58,332 nucleotides of DNA, from positions 1 to 58,332 of the forward strand of contig JUEF01000019.1 of the NCBI GenBank assembly GCA_000802045.1. The letters are read 5' to 3'. The notes beneath the pieces are model-generated. The model had not been told where the DNA came from. It saw only the letters and a program-made list of their open reading frames with translations, and did no database searches. Source of the stretch: Peptococcaceae bacterium BICA1-8 (GTDB lineage: Bacteria; Bacillota; Peptococcia; Peptococcales; BICA1-8). Shown in pieces: positions 1-8,462 of the stretch (position 1 is its first letter; each line of letters starts with the position of its first letter). Both the position numbers and the translations under genes were made by a program.

Positions 1-275
1 GCAAAGGTAATAATCACACCGCCAGCAAGGGTTAGGAAACCGTTTGCCCTCTGAGACGGGTCGTGGGATTTGAGGGACAGGCCGATCTGCACGATGCCGA
101 AGCCTAAGAGGATCATCCCGATGGCGCGGATCAGTCCGAAAATAAAATCAGACAGGTTGTTAACGACGGTCAGCGGATCATTTGCAGCGTAAACTGGTGC
201 GGTAAAGAGAGTAATGATTAGTACCAATGTGCAGTAGACGGCAAAAGTCATCTTGGTTCTCTTGGACATTTTCAT
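1..275 (-). CDS. Maff2-family small membrane protein (partial, runs off window)
   Basis: Small hydrophobic protein of clostridial conjugative elements, probably a VirB2/TrbC-like pilin or channel component of the mating apparatus. The reverse strand translates from ATG at 275 as MKMSKRTKMTFAVYCTLVL, followed by a signal-peptide-like stretch ending PVYAAND, and then a membrane segment around FGLIRAIGMILLGFGIVQIG. A GGAGGT ribosome site lies about 9 nt upstream. The C-terminus is missing because the window begins here. Maff2 proteins normally sit just downstream of the VirD4 gene in Tn1549-like ICEs, which is the position seen. The family call rests on context and remembered sequence style. Confidence 0.7.
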   Translation of the reverse strand, partial: MKMSKRTKMTFAVYCTLVLIITLFTAPVYAANDPLTVVNNLSDFIFGLIRAIGMILLGFGIVQIGLSLKSHDPSQRANGFLTLAGGVIITF

Positions 276-301
276 AAGATCATACCTCCAAATATTGTTT
301 T

Positions 302-2065
302 TCAGGATTGCATTAGGGTTTCGAGTTCATCCTCGGAGAGAAGCTCGTAATCGCTTTCTTCGTTCAATAGCACAGTTCTCCAGTCCAGGGCACTTTCCAC
401 ACCTCCATGCCGGAAGGGTTCACCGCTGCCATCAACGGTCAGTTTCAGATTGGGGTGCTTAAATATATCGTATTTGTCGTCCATGACCGCCCGTTCTCCC
501 CGGATGAACAGCAAGGCGTAACGGTTGTCCAGCATCCTTACCTCGTCAGGGGTGAGAAGCTCACGCCCCGATAACTGGTAGTTGGTTGAGTAGCTTCCGT
601 TTCTACCCTTGCTCAGTCCATAGGTATTGGTGTCGATGGTTTCCTTGCCTAAAAGCTCGGACACATACTTGTGGGTCGATTGCTCGTTGCCGCCAAGGTA
701 CAGAAATTCGTCGCAGTTTCCGACGATGGACTCCCAGGTGTCCTTAAACAGGGCTTTTAATTGTGTCAGATTTTGCAGGATGATAGAAACCGATATTTCG
801 CGAGACCGCATGGTGGAAAGCAGCTTGTCAAATTCATCCGGCAGGGCGACGTTGGAAAATTCGTCCATGACAAAATGGACATGGATGGGCAAGCGTCCTG
901 CATGATGATAATCGGCAAGATACATAAGGCTTTGGAAAAGCTGTGTGTAGAGCATTCCAACGATAAAATTGAAACTGCTGTCATTATCGGGGATTACAGC
1001 AAAGAGCGCCGTTTTACGTTCTCCGATGGAAGGTAACTTCAATTCATCTGTGGTGGTAATTCCGGCGATGGAAGCCAGATTAAATTTTTCCAGTCTCACA
1101 CCCAGACTAATAAGGATGCTTTTGGCTGTCTTGCCTGCCGCCAGCTTGAAGATGTTGTACTGCTTGACCGCCAGATGCTCCGGCTCGCGCATTTCCAGCC
1201 GTTCAAACAGTTCATCCAGGGGGCTTTGATAGGTTTCGTCATCCTCCCGGACTTTGGCAGCGGCAATCATTTCCATGACCATAGGGAAGTTTTGCTCCTC
1301 CGGCGGTGCTTCATAGAGAAGATAAAGGATCAATGCTTCCAGCAGCGCGGTTTCGGAGCGCTCCCAAAAGGGGTCATTGGTGTTGGAGCCTTTTGGGGTA
1401 GTGTTTCTAATCAGGTTTGTCACAAGCTTTAATACATCCTTGTCGTCCTGCAAATAGGCAAAGGGGTTGTAGCAGTGGGACAGATGCATGTTGATTAAAT
1501 CCAGCACCTTGATTTCATAGCCCTCGGCTTTGAGCAGATTTCCTGTGTCCCGCAGGATTTCTCCTTTCGGGTCGAGGACGACAAAAGAGGTGTTGGCCTG
1601 CATGACGTTGGGTTTTGCGTAAAATCTCGTCTTGCCGGAACCGGAGCCGCCTACCACCAGCACATTCAGGTTCCGTTTGTGCTTCCTTCCGTCCAGGCCG
1701 ATGCGGACATTCTGTGTCAGGATTTTGTTTCTCTGCGGGTCTTTGTCCCGGTATTTCTTGCAGACAGCCGCCGCGCCGCCCCAGCGAGCGCTGCCGTGTT
1801 CCTCCCTTCTTCGGTAATTGCGCTTGGTGGAAAGGTAAATCCCGATCCCCATGCCATATGCGACAACAAAGAGCAGGATGCACTTGGGCGAATCGTTCAC
1901 CCATTGGATGTGAAACGGATCATTCATCGCCGCCGTAAGGTTGGCAAGGATTTCGGGCAGTCCGCCGGAAAGAGAAGGGGCGGTCAGCAGAGCCGCCCAT
2001 ACCACGGGAATTAAAAAAACCGCAAAGAGTATCAGATTACTCCTTGCGATTTCATCGCGCCTCAT
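302..2065 (-). CDS. virD4: VirD4/TraG-type conjugative coupling protein
   Basis: Membrane ATPase that delivers the relaxase-DNA complex to the type IV secretion channel. Two N-terminal membrane segments (residues about 10-30 and 60-80) precede a Walker A motif VVGGSGSGKT (about 137-146). The Walker B-like HFVMDEFSNVALP lies near residue 360, with the usual TraG C-terminal region after it. A longer frame opens at 2155, but the ATG at 2065 has an AGGAG site 5 nt upstream and overlaps the preceding gene's end, so it is preferred (587 aa). It follows pcfB and an ArdC-like gene and precedes the Maff2 gene, the standard order in this ICE group. Confidence 0.95.
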   Translation of the reverse strand: MRRDEIARSNLILFAVFLIPVVWAALLTAPSLSGGLPEILANLTAAMNDPFHIQWVNDSPKCILLFVVAYGMGIGIYLSTKRNYRRREEHGSARWGGAAAVCKKYRDKDPQRNKILTQNVRIGLDGRKHKRNLNVLVVGGSGSGKTRFYAKPNVMQANTSFVVLDPKGEILRDTGNLLKAEGYEIKVLDLINMHLSHCYNPFAYLQDDKDVLKLVTNLIRNTTPKGSNTNDPFWERSETALLEALILYLLYEAPPEEQNFPMVMEMIAAAKVREDDETYQSPLDELFERLEMREPEHLAVKQYNIFKLAAGKTAKSILISLGVRLEKFNLASIAGITTTDELKLPSIGERKTALFAVIPDNDSSFNFIVGMLYTQLFQSLMYLADYHHAGRLPIHVHFVMDEFSNVALPDEFDKLLSTMRSREISVSIILQNLTQLKALFKDTWESIVGNCDEFLYLGGNEQSTHKYVSELLGKETIDTNTYGLSKGRNGSYSTNYQLSGRELLTPDEVRMLDNRYALLFIRGERAVMDDKYDIFKHPNLKLTVDGSGEPFRHGGVESALDWRTVLLNEESDYELLSEDELETLMQS

Positions 2066-2243
2066 CGTGGCTCCTGCGCTTTTGCTTTTTGGTCGGGGCG
2101 TCAATAGTTTTAAGAAGCAGGTCGTCCACGGCATCGGTGGGGCGCTGTTCTTCAATCAGGTCGTTTCTGAGTTCGTTCAAGGCGTTCACCACAACGCCGT
2201 ATTCGTAGTCGTCCAGGGTAAGCACCCTTTCTTCTTCCTTCAT
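2052..2243 (-). CDS. small conserved ICE protein of unknown function
   Basis: A 63-aa acidic protein starting MKEEERVLTLDDYEYG and ending with a basic tail (KKQKRRSHDEAR). The ATG at 2243 follows AGGAGG by about 8 nt, whereas a longer reading would need a TTG start. Its 3' end overlaps the VirD4 start by 14 nt, so translation is probably coupled. I recognise no domain. Position suggests an accessory factor of the coupling protein, but nothing in the sequence proves that. Confidence 0.8.
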   Translation of the reverse strand: MKEEERVLTLDDYEYGVVVNALNELRNDLIEEQRPTDAVDDLLLKTIDAPTKKQKRRSHDEAR

Positions 2244-2255
2244 TGGCAATCCCTC

Positions 2256-3155
2256 CTATCGTTCCGGCTCCTGCCGTTTTTGCTGTCTTTGCTGCGCCAG
2301 CATCCGATTCATCCTGCCGGAAATTTCAACGGCAGCTTCGCGGATGACGGAAAGCTCGGCACGAATCTCCTGTGCGTCTAAGCCCTCTAGCATTTGTGGA
2401 GCACGGTCAAAACGATAGCCGTTTGTGTCCACGCCATACTGCTTGCAGAGCATATAGGACACGCAATAAGCCTGGAAGGCATGAGTAGAACGCTTGTAGC
2501 TTCCGTCTCCATTATCTATTTCCGCGTGAGCAAGCTCCTGGGAAAGGGCACGGAAAATATTGCTTGCGTCCATGCCCTTTCGGACTTGGATTTCCCTTGC
2601 TTCCGGATGGTACAAAGCGTTTGTGCCTTCCTGCAGGGTATCGCTGATACGGATCGGCACGGGTGCATGGTCCATCAGCGCTTTGATACGGGTGCGGTCA
2701 TCGGGATATGTCGGTGTTTCCCGTTTGTGGTTGTTCCCGGTCTGTGCAATATCGAACATCTTTTTGGGGTTGTAGCTGATGCCGGTGGTGCCGTTATCGC
2801 GCTGGTACTCCTCGCCCGGCTCCAAGATGTAGAAGCCGCTTTCCTTTTTGCGGATATAGGCACCTTGCTCCTTCCAGGTGTCAAAGTCCGCAATGCGGGT
2901 GGCATCTGGCTTCTGTGCAAGGATCAACAGGGCGTTGGCTACGCTGTAGCGGTCAAAACGGCTTTGCACATCCAGGTACTTCTGGAAGGCAGCGCCATCT
3001 TGTGCCACGGTTAGTGCTGTATCGTCGATCATGGCGTAAACCGTTTCCCGCTGTTCCTGCTTTTGCTGTTTCCATGACTCCTTGTCAAAAGGCTGGTCGT
3101 TTCGGGAAGCTGGCTGTTCGTTTTCCTGCCGGAAAAGATCATCGAAACTACTCAT
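2256..3155 (-). CDS. ArdC-like protein (N-terminal ssDNA-binding domain, degenerate metallopeptidase)
   Basis: 299-aa cytoplasmic protein. Residues about 40-130 resemble the N-terminal domain of ArdC antirestriction proteins: RYSVANALLILAQKPDATRIADF, then a WKEQGAYIRKKESG strand region. A C-terminal ImmA/IrrE-type region contains SQELAHAEI where a zinc peptidase would have HExxH; the first histidine is replaced by Gln, so catalysis is doubtful. In this family such proteins protect or coat incoming single-stranded DNA. The gene starts 5 nt after pcfB stops, with GAGGT upstream, and ends with the EPER tail shared by several ICE genes. Confidence 0.75.
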   Translation of the reverse strand: MSSFDDLFRQENEQPASRNDQPFDKESWKQQKQEQRETVYAMIDDTALTVAQDGAAFQKYLDVQSRFDRYSVANALLILAQKPDATRIADFDTWKEQGAYIRKKESGFYILEPGEEYQRDNGTTGISYNPKKMFDIAQTGNNHKRETPTYPDDRTRIKALMDHAPVPIRISDTLQEGTNALYHPEAREIQVRKGMDASNIFRALSQELAHAEIDNGDGSYKRSTHAFQAYCVSYMLCKQYGVDTNGYRFDRAPQMLEGLDAQEIRAELSVIREAAVEISGRMNRMLAQQRQQKRQEPER

Positions 3156-3160
3156 AAAAC

Positions 3161-3979
3161 TTACCTCGCTTTCGATTTTGGTTTTTTGGATTTGTTTTGC
3201 TGCCTGCTGGGTTTGACATTCTGTTTTGTGGTTTTTGGCTGTTCTCTGGCAGGCTCCCGCTTGGGCTGTGCCGCTTGTTCCTTTTGAGCGGCCTTAATTT
3301 CCCATAATTCTTGGCGAACGGATCTCCTTGGCGGCTCAATAGCACCCTCGGCGGCTTTCCCGCTGCGCTCTGAGGTAGGCTCGGACGGATGGGATTTCTC
3401 CGTCGTCGCCGTCGTGGGGTTTGGATTGTCGGGCTGCTCCTTTACCGGCTCCGGCTGTTCGGGCTTTGCCATGAGTTCGTCCAGAAAATCATCCGCACTT
3501 TTTTCGGCGGGCGTTCCTTTTTCGGCAGGAGCTTTTTCATCGGCTGTTTTTTCCGCTTGCTTAGCGGCTCTGGATTTTTCAATTTCACTCTTGATGCTTG
3601 CCGTATCCACGGTGGCCAGCTTGAAGCGTTCCACAATACGGTTGATTTTGGAGGCATCCTCGGTCCGTACCATGATGTCGCACATGCCGTCCGTGTCATT
3701 TTTGTCACGGAGGGCGCAATAGAGGACGCCGTAGCGTTTGGCCTCCTGAGTGAATTTCTTCAGGTCTTCGTTCTTGACCGCAAAGACTTTCAGTTCCTTG
3801 CCGCTGCGCAAAAGTGCTTCCAGACGGGTTTTTCCCTTAGTCTTTTTTTGGTCTTTCAAAACGGCATAGAGATAAGTGGCAAGGTTTTTTGCTCCCTCGC
3901 CGGAGATTTTAGCCATCACCTCAATCCCTTTAAGACTCATATTGACGATTTGGTCCGCTGCGTCGGCTCCGCTGTTCAT
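3161..3979 (-). CDS. pcfB: PcfB-family (DUF3801) conjugation protein
   Basis: 272-aa protein with a conserved N-terminal half (MNSGADAADQIVNMSLKGIE; VFAVKNEDLKKFTQEAKRYG; DIMVRTEDASKINRIVERF) and a low-complexity C-terminus rich in Lys, Pro, Glu and Gln. PcfB of pCF10 binds the coupling protein and relaxase and helps to recruit the relaxosome to the channel. Its position between the relaxase and VirD4 fits that role. The start overlaps the relaxase end by 50 nt, with an AGGAGG site about 8 nt upstream of ATG. The basic tail is probably disordered. Confidence 0.85.
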   Translation of the reverse strand: MNSGADAADQIVNMSLKGIEVMAKISGEGAKNLATYLYAVLKDQKKTKGKTRLEALLRSGKELKVFAVKNEDLKKFTQEAKRYGVLYCALRDKNDTDGMCDIMVRTEDASKINRIVERFKLATVDTASIKSEIEKSRAAKQAEKTADEKAPAEKGTPAEKSADDFLDELMAKPEQPEPVKEQPDNPNPTTATTEKSHPSEPTSERSGKAAEGAIEPPRRSVRQELWEIKAAQKEQAAQPKREPAREQPKTTKQNVKPSRQQNKSKKPKSKAR

Positions 3980-5333
3980 ATGCCTTTTCCTCCTTTCTTT
4001 GCTGGATTTCTTCCTGTTGTACTTGAAGCAGTTTCTGCTTCATTTCTTCAGAACGGGACAGTATGCCCGCACATAGCTTCACCTCCTTCCGGAGCAGGGA
4101 CAGCTTTTTCGAAAGTCCGGCGATCTGTTCCTTATATACCGTCATTTGTTCATCGTCTTTGCATCGGCGGATTCGGCTGTAAAGAGATTTCCGGGTATCG
4201 TACAAGCCTGCCATTTCCTGCTCCAGGCTGTTTCGAAATGTGAGAAGCTGCTCTTTGTTTTCAATGCGGTGTGTACAGAGCAACTTGGTTTGAGCGGTGA
4301 TTTCTTCCATGTGCCGGATATCCTCGCGCAATAAAAAATGCGTCCGTTTATTGGACGCACGGTGCTTGGGCAAGATGCCCATTTTGTAAAGGTAGTGAAA
4401 ATAGAGCGCTTGCAAGCCAGTAAGCTTTTTTACTTTTTTCAGGCTTGCACCGCCTCGGATAATATAACGTTTTTTCTGGGGCTCGGGCAGGACTTGTGGC
4501 CGCTTCGGAGTGCGGTTTTGCAGGATGCGCTGCTTAATGACTTCTTCGGTGTAATCGTCTCCCAAGGTTTTCAAGCGGACAAAACGCTCCTTTCCAGGAG
4601 GACGCACTGCCATGTATTTTACGCCGGTTTTTACCTCATAGCCCTGCTTGCGTAAAGCAGCGATAAACTGTGTGAAGGTCATGGACGCTGAGATTGCTTT
4701 ATCTACATCCTCGCGGATGAGGCCACGCCAGGTGGGTTTGCCTTCCTGCTCGGCTTTCCATTCGGCGTAATGCCTGGATTTGCCTTTCTGCGGGTTTTCG
4801 ATAACGTATAGAGAGTATTCCCGGCACAGACGGTCGGAGGTCTGCCGCATGAGGGAATAAGTGGCATTGTTGTCGTAATACCGCTTGCCGTCTGTAAAGG
4901 ATACGGAATTGAGGACAAAATGATTATGAAGATGATGCTTGTCAAGATGAGTGGAAACAATCACCTCAAAGCGTTCGCCCCACAGTTCCTGTGCCAGTTT
5001 CACCCCGATGGCGTGGGCAGTTTCCGGCGTAGCTTCTCCCGGAACAAAAGACTGGTAGCCGTGGAAGGCGAGAATGCCGTCTGTTTTTTGGAATTGGAGC
5101 TTTGTCCTCGACATTTGTTCGCAGGCGGTGGTCGGGTCGCAATTGATGCCGGTCACATAGAATTGCTTTTCGGTCTTGGTATCCTGCTGTGTGTATGCTA
5201 AGACATTTTGCAAGCCTCGAAAGTCAGGACTGGAAAAGTCAAGGTTCTCTGTCTTTTGGGGGTTGGTGGCGTAGTCGATCACCCGGTCAAGGCGGTCGGT
5301 TACATCCCATATCGCTGTGGTCGCCATTGTCAT
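3930..5333 (-). CDS. MOBP-type relaxase/mobilization nuclease
   Basis: 467-aa relaxase that should nick oriT and stay attached to the transferred strand. The metal-binding triad is clear in THLDKHHLHNHFVLNSV (around residue 130). The likely nucleophile is the N-terminal Tyr in VIDYATNP (residue about 20). The C-terminal third is basic and coiled-coil-like. Two starts are possible, ATG 5333 and ATG 5327; GGAG lies 2 or 8 nt upstream, which favours 5327. It lies downstream of mobC and the proposed oriT at 6165-6245. Confidence 0.93.
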   Translation of the reverse strand: MTMATTAIWDVTDRLDRVIDYATNPQKTENLDFSSPDFRGLQNVLAYTQQDTKTEKQFYVTGINCDPTTACEQMSRTKLQFQKTDGILAFHGYQSFVPGEATPETAHAIGVKLAQELWGERFEVIVSTHLDKHHLHNHFVLNSVSFTDGKRYYDNNATYSLMRQTSDRLCREYSLYVIENPQKGKSRHYAEWKAEQEGKPTWRGLIREDVDKAISASMTFTQFIAALRKQGYEVKTGVKYMAVRPPGKERFVRLKTLGDDYTEEVIKQRILQNRTPKRPQVLPEPQKKRYIIRGGASLKKVKKLTGLQALYFHYLYKMGILPKHRASNKRTHFLLREDIRHMEEITAQTKLLCTHRIENKEQLLTFRNSLEQEMAGLYDTRKSLYSRIRRCKDDEQMTVYKEQIAGLSKKLSLLRKEVKLCAGILSRSEEMKQKLLQVQQEEIQQRKEEKAYEQRSRRSGPNRQYES

Positions 5334-5378
5334 CGCTCCGATTCTTTTGCCTTTGCCTCCGGCATAAGGGGATAAATT

Positions 5379-5717
5379 CTATCCATCATTGTTTCTCCTT
5401 TCCGGCAACGTTACCGCCGCCTGAATATCCAGCACAGCCTTGCGGAGCCGGTTGGCTTCATACTGGAACACCGTCCGGTTAATATTCCCTGTGGCGTTTG
5501 CTTTTGCAGCGATCTGATTCATGTTGCTCCCGATAGCGTGAAGCTCCTTTATCATAGCGTAGTAATCGGGAGGGGGAAGCTCTTTAGGCACATACCCGTT
5601 GATCAGGGTACGCAGATAGCTTTCCTGCGATAGACCTGCTTTTTTGGCGCTGGTGTGGAGCCGTGTATTTTCTTCTTTATTCAGCCAGACCTGAACACGG
5701 ATACCTCGTTTTCTCAT
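5379..5717 (-). CDS. mobC: MobC-like relaxosome accessory protein
   Basis: 112-aa DNA-binding protein starting MRKRGIRVQVWLNKEE, an N-terminal ribbon-helix-helix-like region, followed by KKAGLSQESYLRTLINGYVP and the helical IGSNMNQIAAKANATGNIN typical of MobC. MobC proteins help to melt oriT for the relaxase. The ATG at 5717 overlaps the stop of the preceding gene (ATGA) and has AAGGAG 8 nt upstream. The longer frame to 5816 is read-through of the upstream gene. Confidence 0.9.
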   Translation of the reverse strand: MRKRGIRVQVWLNKEENTRLHTSAKKAGLSQESYLRTLINGYVPKELPPPDYYAMIKELHAIGSNMNQIAAKANATGNINRTVFQYEANRLRKAVLDIQAAVTLPERRNNDG

Positions 5718-6115
5718 CGTTCCGGCTCCTTTCGCATGGGGTGGGCAAGCTCCCTTTCCTGTTTCATCAAAAGCCGTGCCGTGTCGTTGACGATGACCGG
5801 ATGCTCGTTGATGCAAAACTCATGAAAGTCCCGTGGATCTCCCTGATGTCCCGGAAACTGCGGAAATGGTTCAACCTGTGCCGCCCATTCTCTGACTGTT
5901 CGGTAATATCGCCCGTCCCATGGGGCATGATTGACTGTTGAGGCCACCACCTGACGGACGCGATCCTGACCGTGCGCTTCTATGATTCCCTTCAGGAATT
6001 CGGGCAACCTGCGGTCATGATAACTTTGAGACAAGGCAAAGTTCTTTGTAAAGTCGTTCTTGCAGTCAAGGATAGCACGAAATTCTTCCCGCCATTTTTG
6101 TTGAAGTTCATCCAT
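5714..6115 (-). CDS. ICE protein with DUF3849-like C-terminal segment
   Basis: 133-aa protein, first gene of the mobilization operon, with AGAGGTG before its ATG. The stretch VVASTVNHAPWDGRYYRTVREWA resembles the C-terminal part of DUF3849 proteins of clostridial mobile elements, recognised from memory. It ends RKEPER with its stop overlapping the mobC start, so the pair is translationally coupled. Function is unknown; the position next to oriT suggests a relaxosome or regulatory role. Confidence 0.65.
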   Translation of the reverse strand: MDELQQKWREEFRAILDCKNDFTKNFALSQSYHDRRLPEFLKGIIEAHGQDRVRQVVASTVNHAPWDGRYYRTVREWAAQVEPFPQFPGHQGDPRDFHEFCINEHPVIVNDTARLLMKQERELAHPMRKEPER

Positions 6116-6164
6116 TTTAACACCTCTTTTCTTAATAATAGGAGTGCAACATGAAGGGGGTATT

Positions 6165-6245
6165 AGGGGCTTTTGCCCCTAACAAGCGAATTTTGGGAGA
6201 CAAAATTCAGTGCTTGCTGCAACACAAGACAGCGGTCTTGTGTTG
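6165..6245. other. candidate oriT: three consecutive inverted repeats
   Basis: Three perfect inverted repeats lie just upstream of the mobilization operon: AGGGGC/GCCCCT (6165-6180), GAATTTTG/CAAAATTC (6188-6208, with outer arms CAAGC/GCTTG at 6183-6187 and 6212-6216), and CAACACAAGAC/GTCTTGTGTTG (6220-6245, 4-nt loop). No credible CDS covers them. Clustered repeats next to relaxase and MobC genes are the usual layout of an origin of transfer. The nick site itself cannot be placed from sequence alone. Confidence 0.6.
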
Positions 6246-6300
6246 TCATAAAAGTTACGGTTGATTTCAGATACACCGGCCGAAAAGAAAGAGCAGGAGG

Positions 6301-6399
6301 TCATTGCTCCTGTCCGTGGCGCTTTTGATTTTTGCTTATAGCATCCATTTCTTTGGTCGCGCAAAGCGTTTCTTTGATTTCCACCTGATAGGTTTTCAT
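6301..6399 (-). CDS. short DpnD/PcfM-like peptide (truncated)
   Basis: 32-aa ORF starting MKTYQVEIKETLCATKEMDA and ending HGQEQ. An exceptionally strong AAGGAGG lies about 11 nt before ATG 6399. The first 12 residues match the opening of DpnD/PcfM-type proteins of mobile elements (MK-Y-VEI-ETL), which are normally longer, so this is probably a shortened version. It sits between the oriT candidate and a terminator. Confidence 0.5.
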   Translation of the reverse strand: MKTYQVEIKETLCATKEMDAISKNQKRHGQEQ

Positions 6400-6435
6400 A
6401 AAAGCAAAGCCTCCTTTCTTGATTTCGGGAAAAGA

Positions 6436-6462
6436 AAAAGGCACTGGTTTTTCAGCACCTTT
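6436..6462 (-). terminator. rho-independent terminator
   Basis: On the reverse strand a stem AAGGTGCTG/CAGTGCCTT (two G-U pairs) is followed by TTTTTCTTTT. It would end transcription coming from the 2Fe-2S protein gene at 6559-7050 before the small ORF and the mob operon. Confidence 0.65.
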
Positions 6463-6558
6463 TCATTAGAAAATATTCTACATGGGTATGCACTTGACTG
6501 TGGTGTATACAATGTATTGCGTATATTTAATAAAGTATGTGACATTATATAATTCTGG

Positions 6559-7050
6559 CTACTTCATGGCAAGTCCCTTATCTATTGCATCTTGAATTAT
6601 TTGATGACAACACTTACCTAATGGATTATTCTTCTGGCATTGTGCATTTTTCATTGCCCCAGTTAAATTTATAACATCTTTGATATTTCTCGCACCATCT
6701 TTAATTACAGCATTTATAACTTGTTCTTCTGTTATTTTGCTACAATAACAGGCGTATTTGGGGGTTGCATCTTTCTTAAACCATATGGGTACTTTTACTT
6801 GTTCTTTATTAAATCTCACACCTAATTCTGTATTGTAATAAACAACATTGCATTCTTCATCCATACACAAATAAAAATCTGTATCTCCAACCAATTTTGT
6901 TAGTGTTTCCAATACCAAATGCTTAACAGTAATATTTTTAACTTTAGCACCTGTTGTTTTACATATGGGGCATAAATTATTTTCCTCAATTTTACAAGTT
7001 GATTCTATTGTGCTTCCACAGCAACATTTACTCGATATTTTATTGGTCAT
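6559..7050 (-). CDS. Cys-rich 2Fe-2S protein (Csac_0668 / CopZ-N family)
   Basis: 163-aa soluble protein with many cysteines: CCCGSTIESTCKIEENNLCPICK at the N-terminus, CMDEECNVVYYN in the middle, YACYCSKITEEQVINAVIKDG and CQKNNPLGKCCHQIIQDAI at the end. The C-terminal part resembles BFD-like [2Fe-2S] domains, and the whole matches the Csac_0668/CopZ N-terminal family as remembered; some relatives use selenocysteine, this one only cysteine. ATG 7050 follows GGAGGG. It lies downstream of a TauE/SafE gene in an AT-rich cargo island, so a link to metal or sulfur handling is plausible but unproven. Confidence 0.75.
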   Translation of the reverse strand: MTNKISSKCCCGSTIESTCKIEENNLCPICKTTGAKVKNITVKHLVLETLTKLVGDTDFYLCMDEECNVVYYNTELGVRFNKEQVKVPIWFKKDATPKYACYCSKITEEQVINAVIKDGARNIKDVINLTGAMKNAQCQKNNPLGKCCHQIIQDAIDKGLAMK

Positions 7051-7160
7051 TTTACCCTACCCTCCGAATTGAATTTAGTAAACCATTTTTTGTTTTACAT
7101 TATATTATTGCATAATTTGCAGTATCTAACGTATATGTCGCAATATATAAAGAATGGGTA

Positions 7161-8305
7161 CTAACCAAAAATCAGCATTTGTAATCCAATAATAGCCATC
7201 AGAATTCCAACAAACTTCATAAATTTTTCTTTTGGCATTCTGTCTATTATCTTTTTTCCTACCCAAGTGCCAATAATCATGGCAAATCCCATAAATAAAC
7301 CAATTACTATTGCGTTCAGGCCTATATCAAGATATTTTTGATATATAATTGTTTTCGTAATATGCATTGTTATTGCTGTTACTGCTTCGCTTGCTATATA
7401 AGACACAGGTTGAAGATTTAATGAAAGGAATAACGCCGCTCCGATGGGTCCAGCACTTCCTATTAGTCCTGATAGCAAACCAACTACTCCACCACCTAGA
7501 AACATCGTAATATTATTCGGTTTTAACTTAACTTAAGTATATTATAATACTTCAAAATGATAAAAATAACAATAAACAGACCGATACCTCTTGTTAATAT
7601 TTCAGCAGGGATTTTAACAAAGGAAAATGCCCCCAAAATACTCATAGGTATTGCTCCTAATATAAAGACAGCAACCGGCTTCCAACTTATCTGTTTAAAC
7701 CCCAAAAATGCCCGGGACAAATTACCAATCAACTGTGCAATTGTAAGTATAGGCACAGCCAATGTCGTTCCTATGGTTTTACTTAAAAGCGGCAGCAATA
7801 ACAATGCTCCGCCAAAACCTGCTGCACCGGATACAGCAGCAGCTACAAAGCTGCCTATAAAAAGTAATCCATATGTAAATAATGAGGTTAAATCAATTCC
7901 TCTAGGGCAATACCAATCTATTAGCTTATATAATATTAACCCAATCACGATAATCCACAAACCTATTATGATAGTACCGGCAACCCAATTCTTTGGCTTT
8001 CCATCTTTAAAAACCTCATCTGCTTGTTGCCTACATTCTTCCAAAACATTTTTAGGTATCATTTTTATTACAAGGGATATGCCTAAAGGAATTAATATAA
8101 TATCATCAAGATATCCTAAAACAGGTACAAAATCAGGAATCAAATCAATAGGGCTCAAAGCATATCCAACTATTAAAACAGCAGCCAACTTTGCATACCA
8201 TGGGACATCAGGCCTTTTATATGCTAAATACAAGACCTTCACTTCTTTTTTTAGGTTCTTTGCTTTTACCTTTAATTGATTGAAGAATTTATTAAGCCTT
8301 TCCAA
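7161..8305 (-). pseudogene. DUF1232-TauE/SafE membrane transporter split by frameshift
   Basis: Two adjacent frames form one gene. The first (8305-7523, TTG start, SD GAGGT) has an N-terminal DUF1232/YkvA region (YALSPIDLIPDFVPVLGYLDD) followed by the first half of a TauE/SafE permease (AAAVSGAAGFGGALLLLPLL). The second (7505-7161) is the matching second half (FLGGGVVGLLSGLIGSAGPI, then MAIIGLQMLIFG). At 7523-7532 the unit TTAAC occurs twice in tandem. Removing one copy joins the frames as ILKLKPNNITMFLGGG with no stop. TauE/SafE proteins export sulfite or other sulfur anions. The fusion to DUF1232 is unusual. The gene is either inactivated or phase-variable. Confidence 0.8.
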
Positions 8306-8462
8306 TGACTAAACCTCTTTTCCCCAACAGATTTATAAGGCATCAATTAGTTCAGTGCCTTTGTTACAATACCCTTCCAACATTATTATGTGTTTAAGGT
8401 ACAAAAACACTCCAAATGATTACAATATGGAGTTTACTTGTATTAATATATTAGTTCACCGT

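Noticed and set aside
6179-6364. 61-codon minus-strand frame over the inverted repeats
   Set aside because: It covers the oriT-like repeats, lacks a ribosome site and overlaps a better small ORF in another frame.
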